A stretch of DNA of 64,000 bases from Dicaeum eximium (lineage: Eukaryota > Chordata > Aves > Passeriformes > Dicaeidae). The notes under the pieces were generated by a model, which saw only the letters and a program-made list of their open reading frames with translations, was not told the DNA's origin and did not search any database. The stretch lies in the NCBI GenBank assembly GCA_013396995.1, contig VWZP01010350.1, forward strand, positions 1,608,806 through 1,672,805, written 5' to 3'. The translations under genes were made by a program, and so were the position numbers. Below, piece by piece: positions 12,247-23,300 of the stretch. Position 1 is the first letter of the stretch, and each line of letters opens with the position of its first letter.

Positions 12247-14134
12247 TTTTATTTTCTATCTTCTTTCTTTGTCCTCTCTCCTTTATGTTTCTCAGGGCGT
12301 TTTGTTTTTATTCATGTTTTATGCAAGACCTGAAAGATTTAAATACATTGTGTGTTTGAAAAGCATGTTTTTCCATGAACCAAGATAAACTGATGCTCTG
12401 AATTACTTCACACAGAGTTTGCTTCACTTCCTTTCCATTACTAAAATATCGATGGATCACGTATCAGTAACAATTATACTCTATATAATTGACCTTCAGC
12501 TCCAAAGGAAGTTCAGAATTCCAATATCTAAATTTGATCTCTAGAGGAAATAACGAGTGAAGTACCTGTCTCATATTATTAGCACATGACCATTGAAGTC
12601 TTCATTTAGATTACATTAAGCTGTATGAAAAAATTCACGCTGACATTAGTGTACTTTGGATCAGATCAAAAGTGGACTTCAATACTTCAAAATGGAGGAC
12701 ATGAAAAAATATATACTAAAAATATTTTGTATATGTATAATGCATTCCCTTACATAAGAGCCCAGCTGTAAATTAACACAGTAAATGGCATCAAAAAAAC
12801 CTCACAATATTTTCAATTATAAACTTCACTATAAATGATTTAAAGCTTTTGAGAATAACAGACATACCAAAAAGGCAATTGTATATTTTATATTCTATAA
12901 GTAAATCAGATGCGGTTGATTTAAAGTAATGAACAAAAAAACCTTTTTTCCCCTTTTTAACACTGTTACCATTTTCTCTTTATGGGAAGGCCATATGTTT
13001 GTCAGTAGTTTATTTCCTCCTGTGAGATGTTAGGGTTACTTTCTTCCTTCCGCACTCAAGAGAGTGCATGCAAAGGTAGCTGGAGTCATTTCAGCCCAAC
13101 TTTCCCCAAATGCCATGTTTCCCGTACAGGTCATAGGCAGGCATAGCATTGCATGCTGGATCCTTGGAGGAATATGCAAAATATCTTGTACGCATTCTTG
13201 AAAAGGGAAGTCATCATCCTTTAACTGATTTATATCAACTAATATGCAGATGCTGACCTCTAATCCCTGGTGGAGGCACTTAAAAGCATGATCTTATGAG
13301 CTGATGGAAGGTTGGTGATCTGAGTGAAGAAGTACTCCCCAGCCTGGATTCAGTTACTCATTACCTGGAAGCTGGGGTCAATCTTTTGGGTTTAATGCTC
13401 AAGGAGACAGACTCCTCTCAACTCTCAAGCTCTTGTGAAGTGGCCTGAATTATAACAAGCAGAACCAAAATGTACAGTCATAAAAAACAATGAAAACCAG
13501 AATAATTTATTAAATTACAGTAGAAAACAGTCAAAAAAATTCAGCTTAGCAGATGAGAGAATTAGTTTTGTCTGTGAGAGAACAGAAATGAGCACCTGTC
13601 ACAGAAGCCAGGCAGTAAATCATCCTGTTCACTCCTGTCCCATCCAGGACAGTGTCTGACTGGTCATAGGAGTATTAGCTTCAGTTTCTCAAGTATCCAC
13701 AAAAGAGCTGACGACATCCAGAAGGCCTGGATGTATCCTGTTCCAGTAAGTTAAAGTAGGTTGCATCCAGGCTATGCACTGAAACTTTTACTTCAAATGC
13801 ATTGTTATTTTTCTTGAAACCATGTTTTCTATACATTATTACTCTGTTCTAGGCATTGAGTGCTGTGAATTATTCTGTGAATGTTCAAGGACATAAAAAT
13901 ATCCAGAGAATTGCTTGGACCTTTTAACAATTACTCCAAACCTGTAATTTCTTCTTACCAAAGAAAATTATCTTGGCCCTTATTTCATAAGAAGTGTGAT
14001 AATATCCTGTGATAATGGGTCCAATCCAAAGTGTATTATTTTTGATGTTTAGATAATGATTGCAGTTGCATCTATTGCACTATCTGGGACAAGCAGTGCA
14101 GCTCCCTTGCCTTTTGCAAGGGAAACTTCACTGT

Positions 14135-14193
14135 TAAAAAACAAACCAAAAAACCAAAAACAAACAAAAAAACCCCCAACCAAACAAAAAAAA
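14135..14193 (+). repeat. A-rich low-complexity (CAAA-like) tract
   Basis: A runs are broken by single or multiple C (AAACAAACC and similar). I cannot assign a retroelement body to it. Confidence 0.75.
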
Positions 14194-14522
14194 CATTATC
14201 ACTTTTTCCAGAAAGCTACCAGTGCTGTACCCTTTTGAAGACATTGTTTCCACAGACATTTCTGATACCAGTCCTGAGTATGGTAATTTCCAATATCACA
14301 GCAGCCAGCAATAAATACCTTCCCTTTTACACTTTCTTCACTTTGCAAGCAAGATTTTTTGGCTCTGATGAGTTGACAAGAGGAAAAGATGTGCTCTGCT
14401 TTAAGGGTTTTAACTAACCAGGAATGATTTTTTGGTGTTCTCAAGTGGTTTGCTTTAACAGCTCCCTTTGTCTTAAACAAGAATATAGAGTATTAAAAAA
14501 ATAAATAAACTCTCATCCTTCC

Positions 14523-14570
14523 TATACTTATACAAAGATAGCAATGTATACTTATACAAAGATAGCAATG
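14523..14570 (+). repeat. Exact 24-bp tandem duplication
   Basis: A 24-bp unit starting TATACTTATA and ending ATAGCAATG occurs twice, back to back, with no mismatch (14523-14546 and 14547-14570). The identity suggests a recent duplication or replication slippage in MEOX2 intron 2. Confidence 0.9.
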
Positions 14571-15991
14571 CTATCTATCAGTTCAATTGTAAAATTTTAA
14601 TGTAAAATTCAAAGCCAGAGTAAAGGTCAAAAGCAGTGAGGTTTCCTGGATGTGTAAGACAGATTCAGCAAAACAGCATTTTTGTGGCTCTATTACTCAT
14701 GTTGTACAATATGTCCTGCTGTGCCTGTTGCTTGCTGATTCTTTTAAAACTCTGAAACACATTCTGCTAAACACAGCAGAGGATATACCAGCATTACAAG
14801 CTTTCTTGCTTTTTTCCCAAGTTAAATGTTGCAGGCATTGTGTATTTTGCTGTGGAACCTTCATCTGAAGAGCTGCACACAGACACACAAGATTTTTCAG
14901 CAACATTAAATGAATCAAACCGAACAATATTCTATTCATACTGTTCTCAGTGACAGTACTTGAAGCTGATCTGAAATCAGCCTTTAATCTGGTCTAATAT
15001 ATTTGACAGCTGCTATGCATATCTTTTTAATTTTTTTACTTTTCTTTTGGCTATTGAAAAATATTGTGGTTTGCAGTGCAAATAATTTAGGTTTACTTTT
15101 CCCTCATATATTTCCATACAGAGATGGGGAGGAGCGGAAATGAGTTTCAGCTGGAGTAAAATCTTGGGGTTTAATGTGACTTAAACACAGATACATTTTT
15201 AGTCTTCCATGTTATGAGTTCCTTTTTCATTCTTATCTGAAATTATTTATTTCTAATTTTGATTCAAATTTATAAATGCTTTGCCTTCTGAGTTTGGGGG
15301 TATTTATTTGTCTAAAAAATTTGATCAGGGTCTATGGTTAAATTTAGCAGAATAAAGGATCAGTTGACTAGAACAATTTGAATATATTTGTGAAATAGGC
15401 AGGGAAGTCTTAAGCTCTTATAGTAAGAAATGGTCTTTCAGATACTTCAGCAAGTTAAAAAAAAAAAGGTACCTTTAAAGTGCTGCACCTGAAACCAGCT
15501 TACAAGAAGAAAGAAGAAAGCAATGCAAACTTTTCAGGCTAGTTGCCTTGCAGAGAAACTACCCTCTGATGAAGGGTTCTCTGTTGCTCAAAATGTATGC
15601 TCTTTTGCACAGTCTCTTGATGGAAAACATTTTGCCTCTGTTTCTCTCCCTGACAAATGGCATTAATATGTTTCTCAAGAGTATGTGATCTTTTTAATGT
15701 TTCCTAAAGGGCTCGTAGATGTTCCTACAGAACTGTCTGTAGCAGATAGCCCAGCTGTCTTCTTTAGAGTAACCCCTTTTCCTCCCTTGCAGCCATTATC
15801 CCCAGTGTTCACATCCTATCCAAAACTGAATTGCCTGGTCTTTAGGGAAAGCTTGCTAAGCTCTTTACCATCCAGACAGAAAGGCACATTAGGAAAATAC
15901 AATCCCCAAGTGCTGCGCTACAGGTAGAAAGTTCATTTTTACCTTCAGTGACCCCATCTTTACTTTCCTGTTTTGTCTTTCCTCTGTGAAG

Positions 15992-16216
15992 GTAAAAGTT
16001 TGGTTCCAGAACAGACGGATGAAGTGGAAGCGTGTAAAAGGAGGCCAGCAAGGGGCAGCAGCCCGGGAGAAGGAACTGGTAAATGTGAAAAAGGGCACAC
16101 TGCTCCCCTCTGAGCTCTCCGGCATCGGCGCCGCGGGGCTCCAGCACACAGGGGACTCACTAGCCAACGACGACAGCCACGACAGCGACCACAGCTCTGA
16201 GCACGCACACTTATGA
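15992..16216 (+). CDS. MEOX2: MEOX2 exon 3 (homeodomain 45-60, C-terminus, stop)
   Basis: This is the terminal coding exon. The acceptor AG is at 15990-15991 after a pyrimidine-rich run, and 74 codons are followed by TGA (16214-16216). It begins VKVWFQNRRMKWKRVKGG, the DNA-recognition helix of the homeodomain, with Trp48, Phe49, Asn51 and Arg53 all present. The tail includes a conserved stretch up to LLPSELSGIG and ends DSHDSDHSSEHAHL, the acidic and His-rich C-terminus typical of MEOX2 and not MEOX1. Joined to exon 2 in phase 0 it gives the expected 132-residue C-terminal part. Compared with the human tail as I remember it, substitutions sit between GIGAA and the DSHDSD motif (for example LQHTGDSLANDD). 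Base composition rises sharply to GC-rich with several CpGs around GIGAAG, against AT-rich introns. Long antisense open frames here are shadows. Confidence 0.98.
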   Translation, partial: VKVWFQNRRMKWKRVKGGQQGAAAREKELVNVKKGTLLPSELSGIGAAGLQHTGDSLANDDSHDSDHSSEHAHL

Positions 16217-16498
16217 TACACAGAGAGTGTCCCAGCTCCCTTCTCAGGAAAGATGCTTTGCTGACAAGCCTTACACAGGCATCGTTTACTTATGCAAGTG
16301 ACTCTGGCAGTGATCTTTAAAGTTGTTATGGAAAATTCAGGCTTATTGTGTCTGTTTTTCTCAATTCTTAGATGGTTTACAGTAAGTGCCACGTCTTAAA
16401 GGTGCCTCAAGAGTGGAGAAGTGGAAGACAAACTTACTTTGAACATTCCAGATTTGTTTGTCGTTTTTATGACAGCGGGCAGGTATTTTTGCTTAAGC

Positions 16499-16505
16499 TT
16501 GCACT
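16499..16505 (+). promoter_or_regulatory. Candidate miR-130/301 seed site in MEOX2 3'UTR
   Basis: TTGCACT complements nucleotides 2-8 of the miR-130/301/454 family. It lies about 280 bases after the stop codon. Repression of human GAX/MEOX2 by miR-130a has been reported, so the site is plausible. A 7-base match alone is weak evidence. Confidence 0.45.
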
Positions 16506-16683
16506 GAAAATTACATTGCTCTCAAAGACGTTATATTCTGAAAACCACAGTGCCACAAAATCACTATCTAGTGGATAAGAAATGTATTTTAACTCTGTAT
16601 ATATTTACCTTACAGCATTTTCCTGTCTTCACTAATTTTTAGCAATGCATTCATATTAGCTGATGGCAATAGTCACTCATGAC

Positions 16684-16689
16684 AATAAA
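16684..16689 (+). terminator. MEOX2: Proximal poly(A) signal AATAAA
   Basis: A canonical AATAAA lies about 470 bases after the stop and is followed by a T/GT-rich stretch (GGCTTTTTGTCTC and on to TTTGTTTTG), as a downstream element would be. It could give a short 3'UTR isoform. Confidence 0.45.
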
Positions 16690-17273
16690 TGGCTTTTTGT
16701 CTCTATATCTTTGTTTTGTTTTTCCAAAGACATACAATACATGCAGACACTTTTGTTCAAGTAGAGGACAACAGTTCTGCTAGGACACATCCTTGTATGA
16801 CAGACAAAACAAACCTTATGTTGCATTTACTATCAACTGCTGCTAATAGGGTATTATTAAATTTACCTAGCTCCTCAATTCTTCCTATCTTTTAACTGCA
16901 AAAAGTGATTTTTATGATCATAAGGATAGTCCAGTAACCTGCCAAAAATGTCACGTTCCACTCGTGCTCAGTGGAAACTTTCCAAAGGATTCTTCATTTC
17001 TACTTTGTCATAATTGAGTACATTGATAAATACTGGCATTCTGCAGAAATGTTGTTGCTTCATGTTCAGTTTGAAAAAACAGTAGATAAACTGAAAGTTA
17101 TTATCAACTGATTATGTTGGTAGGAATCAAAGTATGAAGGTAACTCTATATTGTGTCCCATGCATAAAATCAAGACATATTTTCTGTTAGAAGCTTTTGT
17201 GTACATACAGGCAAATACCAAACCCCAAAATTTAATGCAAACCATTGATTGTACTTTGTAAAGAAATATGTTT

Positions 17274-17279
17274 AATAAA
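17274..17279 (+). terminator. MEOX2: Distal poly(A) signal AATAAA (likely main MEOX2 3' end)
   Basis: AATAAA sits within TTTAATAAATAATCC and is followed by a T-rich stretch about 10 bases on. It is the last canonical signal within a reasonable distance of the MEOX2 stop and gives a 3'UTR close to 1.1 kb. Confidence 0.65.
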
Positions 17280-17340
17280 TAATCCTTTTTAAATAACTCT
17301 GGTCTCTCTACAGTGATTTCATAGGACTATAAAAGTGATT

Positions 17341-17378
17341 TATCTCTGTATCTCTGTATTTAGCTCTGTATCTCTGTG
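17341..17378 (+). repeat. Short imperfect tandem repeat (TATCTCTG)
   Basis: TATCTCTG occurs three times, with a diverged TATTTAGCTCTG copy between them, just beyond the inferred MEOX2 cleavage site. Confidence 0.7.
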
Positions 17379-20300
17379 TTTTTTGGAACTTCGTCTGGGG
17401 ACAACAAAAAGCTGCTTTCAAATTCAGGCTTTTAATCTTGGAGAAACCTTCTACCTTGATCCATTTGGGAAACTCTTTCCTTTAGCAGGAAAAATTTAAC
17501 TAGCAGCTAATGATGTCTTCAGCCAAAACCAACAAGAGTCCATTCAACCATTTTCCCATTTTCAGATTTAGAGCAAATGTAAAGGGTTATTTTGTTGAAC
17601 TTGTTGAATTGGATGAAAGGGAATAAATATAAGGGATGCATACTAATATTAATCATGCCTTTGTTCAATAAAGTCGTTTAGTAGAAAAACTTCAAAGCAT
17701 CTCCCCAAAAATTCAGAGATTGTTTGGACTGGGTAGTGTGGTAGAAGGAGATGGGTGAAAAAAAGAGGGAGTAAGAAATGTGCATATCCTAGCAAGTACT
17801 TGTGAGCATTCACTGAAACTCTGCTATGTGAAGCAGTAGGGCATCATGAAAGTTAAATGCAATTAAGAAATCTGTGTCTATTTTCCAAATCCTTTCCACT
17901 GTAAGTTTGATCTTTCTTGCACATTAATTGTTGTCTTGACCATTTTAGTTTAAAATATCCAAGCAATGGGTAATTAATTTCTTAAAAGACTCCAGAGCAT
18001 TTTATTGATTCCAGCATTTAAGGGACTTTGCATTTTTTCTCAGTTCTTTACAAATGCCTTTGTCATACAAAAGTGCTGAGAACAGTAATGGGATAAGAGA
18101 AGCAAGCTAACTATTGTGAACACTTATATTTTTGATTTTATGTCTGGATGGGAAAGGTTTTTGGGTTGTGCAGGGATTTTCAGAACAGAAAAAATTTACA
18201 GTGATTCACACTAAAGTTTTTTACTCTTGGCTATTTTCTCCTCCCCCTTAAATGAAATATAATTACATTTCAAAATGAAAAATCACAATGGAAAGTTGAA
18301 AATAAGTATCTGTAATTTTCAAATAACACTTAATCACAGAGATTTAGTCAAACATAATATGACTTGTTTTGCTAGTAAAGGGGAGAGAAGATGTCTTCCA
18401 AGAACTGTTGGCCAAAACTACCTTTCAAGGTTTGCAGAATTGTTTATTGCTGTCATTCATGAAAAAAATTACAACTGCATCTGAAAACAGATCAAGTTTG
18501 AGCTGCCACTTTACAAAACAAATGGAAACACTTTATTTCCATTACCTGAAATTCACCAATGTGTTCCTAGCCCAAGGCATTTTGTGAGGTTTGTTACTCT
18601 GTTAGTGGCACAGGGATTGGATTGGGTTACTTGCCATGGGGAAGCAGCCAGCTTTTCCTATTGAGAAATGTAGGTCCATTTTACTAGTTTTAACTGAATC
18701 TGCTGAGGTTTAGAGCACAGGTTGAAGTGAGAGAAAGGTACAAGTAGATTTACAGTGCTAGGAGGTGTTGGTTTTTGTTTTTGTGTTTTTTGGTGTTTTT
18801 TTTTTTTTTAGATAAGTAAATGAAATTTGAAAGAAAAGACCAAATAATGTAACTTTATATTTCAGAACAAAAAGACAATTAAAAAATATTTCCTATGCTT
18901 TAAAGGCAGCTCAGACTTTGAAAATGGCTGTGAGGTGCCAACTCTAATTTCCCAGATCACTTAAAGACCTCTTGGGGCTTTAACAATTGTTTGTTGGTAC
19001 ACCATTGGTGCATATACTGTGATGCAGAGATCCTACACTGGCAGCAGTTGAACCTATGAAGGCACAGTGATCTTCCTACTAAGGCCTTGAAGGAACTTCC
19101 CTGCATGCTCAGCCCCACAGCAATACAGACATGCTTCTTCCAGATTTCAGCTAGCTCGTGTTCAAGCCACTTAGAGCAGCAACAAATGCCCCAAGCTTTA
19201 GCACCTCTTTGTGGGTTAGTGGGTCTGCTCAGGACTCACCAATGCAGATGGTGTGTCAGCTTCTTCAGAATACTCCATTTACCCCAAAACTCTCATATGA
19301 AAGCTCCTGGGATCAACCATGTGCAGTAAGATGCTATGACTTTGTATCAAATTTGCAGCACAATTTTGTTGCTGAAAACAGATATGGTTAAAAGCTTTTG
19401 AACTATAACTGAAGGGTTTGTTTTATTTTTGTTGTTTGCAGACTGTTACATCTTCTACCAGTCTAGCCATGTGGTATAACTAAGACTCTACCATTTAACA
19501 CATGAACAAAATCAACCCCTAAGATTGTGACTTGCCCAAAGTTGTGCAAGCACTTGGTTATAGAATGAAACGTCAATAGGATAAAATTTAGTCAGGTTGG
19601 TTTATCTTTATTATTTACTGTTACTAAATAGTGGATAATCACTTTTCATTACTTGTTGTCAATGAATCTGGCTTCTGATGAATAATGACATTTTTGACTT
19701 ACGACAATTTTGACACTGTATTTCCCCAGAGTCAATCTTTCTTTGATGTCCTGTTGGTGTGTCTCTGAGCCAGATACAAAAATGTAGTCAGAAAATATAC
19801 ATAGATAACACAACTGACTGTAAAAAGACAGTGATGTTTAACAGTTTAATTTTCAACATGATGGATGATAAGAATTCTTTTTTCTCAGAGACAAAGCTGT
19901 ATATTAATTGCAGGGTTTCTTTCTCTTCCTTCATGACTTGTTTTTATTTCATGATTTTGTTTACTTTAGCATCATCATTTTAGATTTATTTTGACAATAG
20001 CAGTTCAAGAGATATTGTTAAAATAATACAATTGCAAGGGGCTGAATTTATTTAATCACATGCTGAAAGTAGTGTCTTTTCTTGACTTTTCATTGGATCC
20101 AAAAGCAGTCAGAAAAAAGGGAGCACGAGAGACTCTATACCTGTATCTTTCCACCATAGAACAAGTTTCAAGGCAGTTTATGTTTCCTGCTTTCTTAAGT
20201 GGAGGTTCTGTCTGCTGCAATAATATTATTTGTACAAATAAAGAAAGAAGCACATTTAGGACATGCACTCTTAGTAGCTATGAGGAGACATATAAGTCAG

Positions 20301-23300
20301 GGACAAAATGTCAGCTTGGGACTTCATTTAGAATTTCCTGGCTTCAGTTGGTGTCTCTTGGGTGAGCTTGTATTTAAGAGAGTACATGCAGTATTTAAGA
20401 TCAACTACAAGATTCAAGAAATGTTAGAGAATAACATTTAACTAATTACAAACTGTAATTAATATCATTATGTAATGCGTGTGGATTGAAAAGGAGAATT
20501 CAGTATACAACCTGATGTCTATATTCATTTAAAGAAGGCAATGTAACATAACTGGCAGTAACTGGCATAGGGCTTCAGTAGTGATGGACACTATAACCTC
20601 AGATTAATAATGACTCACCGGAGTTAATTTGCTTTTATATATTTCTTTCCATTTTAATTTTAAGCCCATGGTCTTTTGGCATAATTTACAGCTGAAAGCT
20701 GTGGTGTAGGAATCGGTTTCAATGTAATTTAAGGCCCTTGGCTATTAGTCAGGGCCTCCATATGGCATAATAAGAGGTTATCACATTCATCTGTAAAAAC
20801 TGCAAATGTCTTAGCAGTTTCTCAGTCCTTTATTACCTCTGTCCAAGTCATGCATCCAGGACTATCACCTGAACAGTAGACTTGGTTGAGATCAATGAAC
20901 AGAGAAGACCCCACAAAGCATTGTAAATGAAGAGTTTGTTAAATAGTAGCTGTAGTAGGAAACAACCATGGTTCCATAGTTCTTTTTTTTTTTTTCCCAG
21001 AACTCAAGAAATTTGTATTGGTTGCCTTGTATGACAGGCCAAGTAAGCCTTGTGGGATTAGATTCATGGCTCTAGTAAATGTCCTGCAATGGTTCTTTCT
21101 TTTTAAATATTATTTCTCCCTTGAATGCCTTCCATGACAACCTATTCCAACCCTTGTAACCTTCACTCCTTCCCTTAACTGGATTCAATAAAAAGAGCAA
21201 ATATGCAGTTTTTCAGAGAAGAATTGAACAATATAGTTAAGATAATGTGTAAGAATGTGGTTCAGGATACTAAATAATTATTAAAATGTTATTAGCTCTG
21301 TTCAGAGGACTAATTAACAGGAATAAAGTGTGTTACCACCTTCCTGTTCTTTCCATAAATGGGTTTTTTTTAATTCTTGTTTGGAATTTGTGAACTAAAA
21401 ACTTTTAAAATCTTTGTGTATTATGTTTTTTAAGGTTATATACTCAAACTCAAATATTTAATTCTGTTGTCTAACAGAATAAGACTACTAGCTCACGGAT
21501 TGACATCTCTCAAGAAAGAAAAAAATTGGACACAAGTACTTTTCTGCTACTGTTTGGATTATTTTTTTGCACATTTTGAAATTTTAGTATCCATTAAGAG
21601 AAATTTTGTGAAATGTTATTTACATTGGTGACCAACAAATTAATGAGATTCACTCATCCTTTAAGTAAAAATCACAATCATTGATTTCTGTAGGAACTTT
21701 CTTGTCTCATAACCACATGATAATATAAGGAAATTTGTTTTATAAAAGCATGCTCCAAAACAATATGAAGCAATTAATGTGGCAGATATCTGTAGGAATA
21801 GTTTAGTATTTAGGGACAGATTCTCATCCCTTGTGTCACTATGAATACAGACACTGTGTATGTATCTTATGTTTGCTTATGGACTTCAGAGCTTTTAGAA
21901 ATATGTCTATTCTGAAGGCTTACCACATTATTTGCCAAAAAAGTCACATGCACAGCTGAGAAAATACTGAAATGGGCATTTGCCCAAATTTAAAATGTAT
22001 CTTGAAAAGTGCGCTTAGAAAAATTTTATAAAATCGCCCCAGAAATGCATTTAAGGGAGTAAAACCTACCTGGGAGAAAAAAAGCCCCAAAATTTGGAAT
22101 TACAATGCATTGTAAATAATTTTGTATACGTATTTCTGTAATTCTTATGTAGATACCTATTTGCTGGAACTGTGGAAATAAAATACAGATATTTTCTTCC
22201 ATAACTGATACTAAGTACAATGTAGACCTGTCACTTTTCTAGTTTTAGCATATTTGTGTAAGACATTTGATTCTGAGGACATTATTATGATGAGATCTCA
22301 GGATTCCTTTTATGTGGAATATTTTTGCAAGAAAGAAGTCAAGGTTCTTCTAAGGCAGAAAAGGACCTCATCCAAAGCCTATAGATGGCAATGGAAAGAT
22401 TACGATTGATTTCACAAGGATTTGGACTTAGCCCAAAGTACACACAAAAGTTCATACAAATCAGTGAACAGTCCAGGATTAAGACATTAGCCAATATTTT
22501 CCAAAGTGACTGTTGACTTTGTGCCTCCATTATGACACACAGTATCCTGATTTCAACAAAGTTTTGAGCACACAGTGAAAATTAGGACCACTTTATTGAA
22601 ATGTGAGTTGAGAACCCCATAATATGGGGTTATGAAAATTCTGTTCTTGGTTCTAACAGGAGTCATAATGCAGGATTTGTATAGCTGGCAAATCATCACA
22701 TTATGTTACTAAATTGTGGGTTTCATAAGCAATATGAAATAATCTTTCTATGCCATTTTCATTGTGCAATTTGTTGTATTAGTAGATAAGAAAAATAAAG
22801 TGCATTATATAGAAAGGTAGGTTTGAACAGATGTTCCCAAATGGTGTGGGGGGTAGGGGTGGTGAGGAAGGTAAAACTTTCCTTCCATTCAGATGTCTGT
22901 CTTGAATTTCTCACAGTTTTTGCAGACAGTTTGGCTCACTTCCAACATACATCGTTGCCTGTCTGGTATGAAAAATGCCATCTGTGGTGTATGGAAGTTC
23001 TTTCTTTAAAAGTGGCCTGCTAATTATTCTTCAGGCAGGTGTTACTAAAGTGAAGTCAGGTGTCAAGCATAGCATAAACTTTAAATTGACTAAAATTGCT
23101 CTGTTCTTCTATAGTGTTTTTTCCTAAAAGAACAGAATGGAATATTAGAGAGAATTGAAATGTTGGTTGATACAGCATTGAGATGACTCATGCAGCAGCA
23201 TATATTGTGGTGACACTCAAAAACTGAAAGTTAAAGGATGTGGGTTGAATGAAGTGTATAAATTTTCCAAAACAAATGTCCTTCTGATTCTTACAAACTG

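Larger units (their letters stand above)
3837..15991 (+). other. MEOX2: MEOX2 intron 2 (12.2 kb)
   Basis: The intron has a GT donor at 3837 and a pyrimidine-rich acceptor ending AG at 15990-15991. It interrupts the homeobox between codons 44 and 45. It contains CTTCC-type and A-rich simple repeats, an antisense L1-clade LINE relic near 7.6-8.0 kb, a pentanucleotide array near 12.1 kb and a 24-bp tandem duplication near 14.5 kb. I see no gene in the rest. Two small perfect inverted repeats were noted: 10-bp arms at 9021-9030 and 9051-9060, and 9-bp arms at 8199-8207 and 8215-8223. Enhancers may lie here but cannot be called from one sequence. Confidence 0.9.
16217..17295 (+). other. MEOX2: MEOX2 3'UTR (approximate end)
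   Basis: The untranslated region runs from the TGA to the cleavage site expected shortly after the AATAAA at 17274. The length of about 1.1 kb suits MEOX2. It contains a Pumilio-type TGTATATA (16596-16603), a miR-130/301 seed match and an internal AATAAA at 16684. The true end is inferred, not seen. Confidence 0.75.

Noticed and set aside
14199..14480. 93-codon minus-strand frame beside an A-rich tract, considered as a processed pseudogene
   Set aside because: The A-rich tract has the wrong orientation to be its tail, and the peptide matches no protein I know.
15685..15927. 80-codon + strand frame just before MEOX2 exon 3
   Set aside because: It lies in intron 2, is not in the MEOX2 protein, and ends before the acceptor.
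15889..16392. 167-codon minus-strand open frame opposite MEOX2 exon 3
   Set aside because: It is a shadow of the GC-rich homeobox exon. Its codons are the complement of MEOX2 sequence and it matches no known protein.
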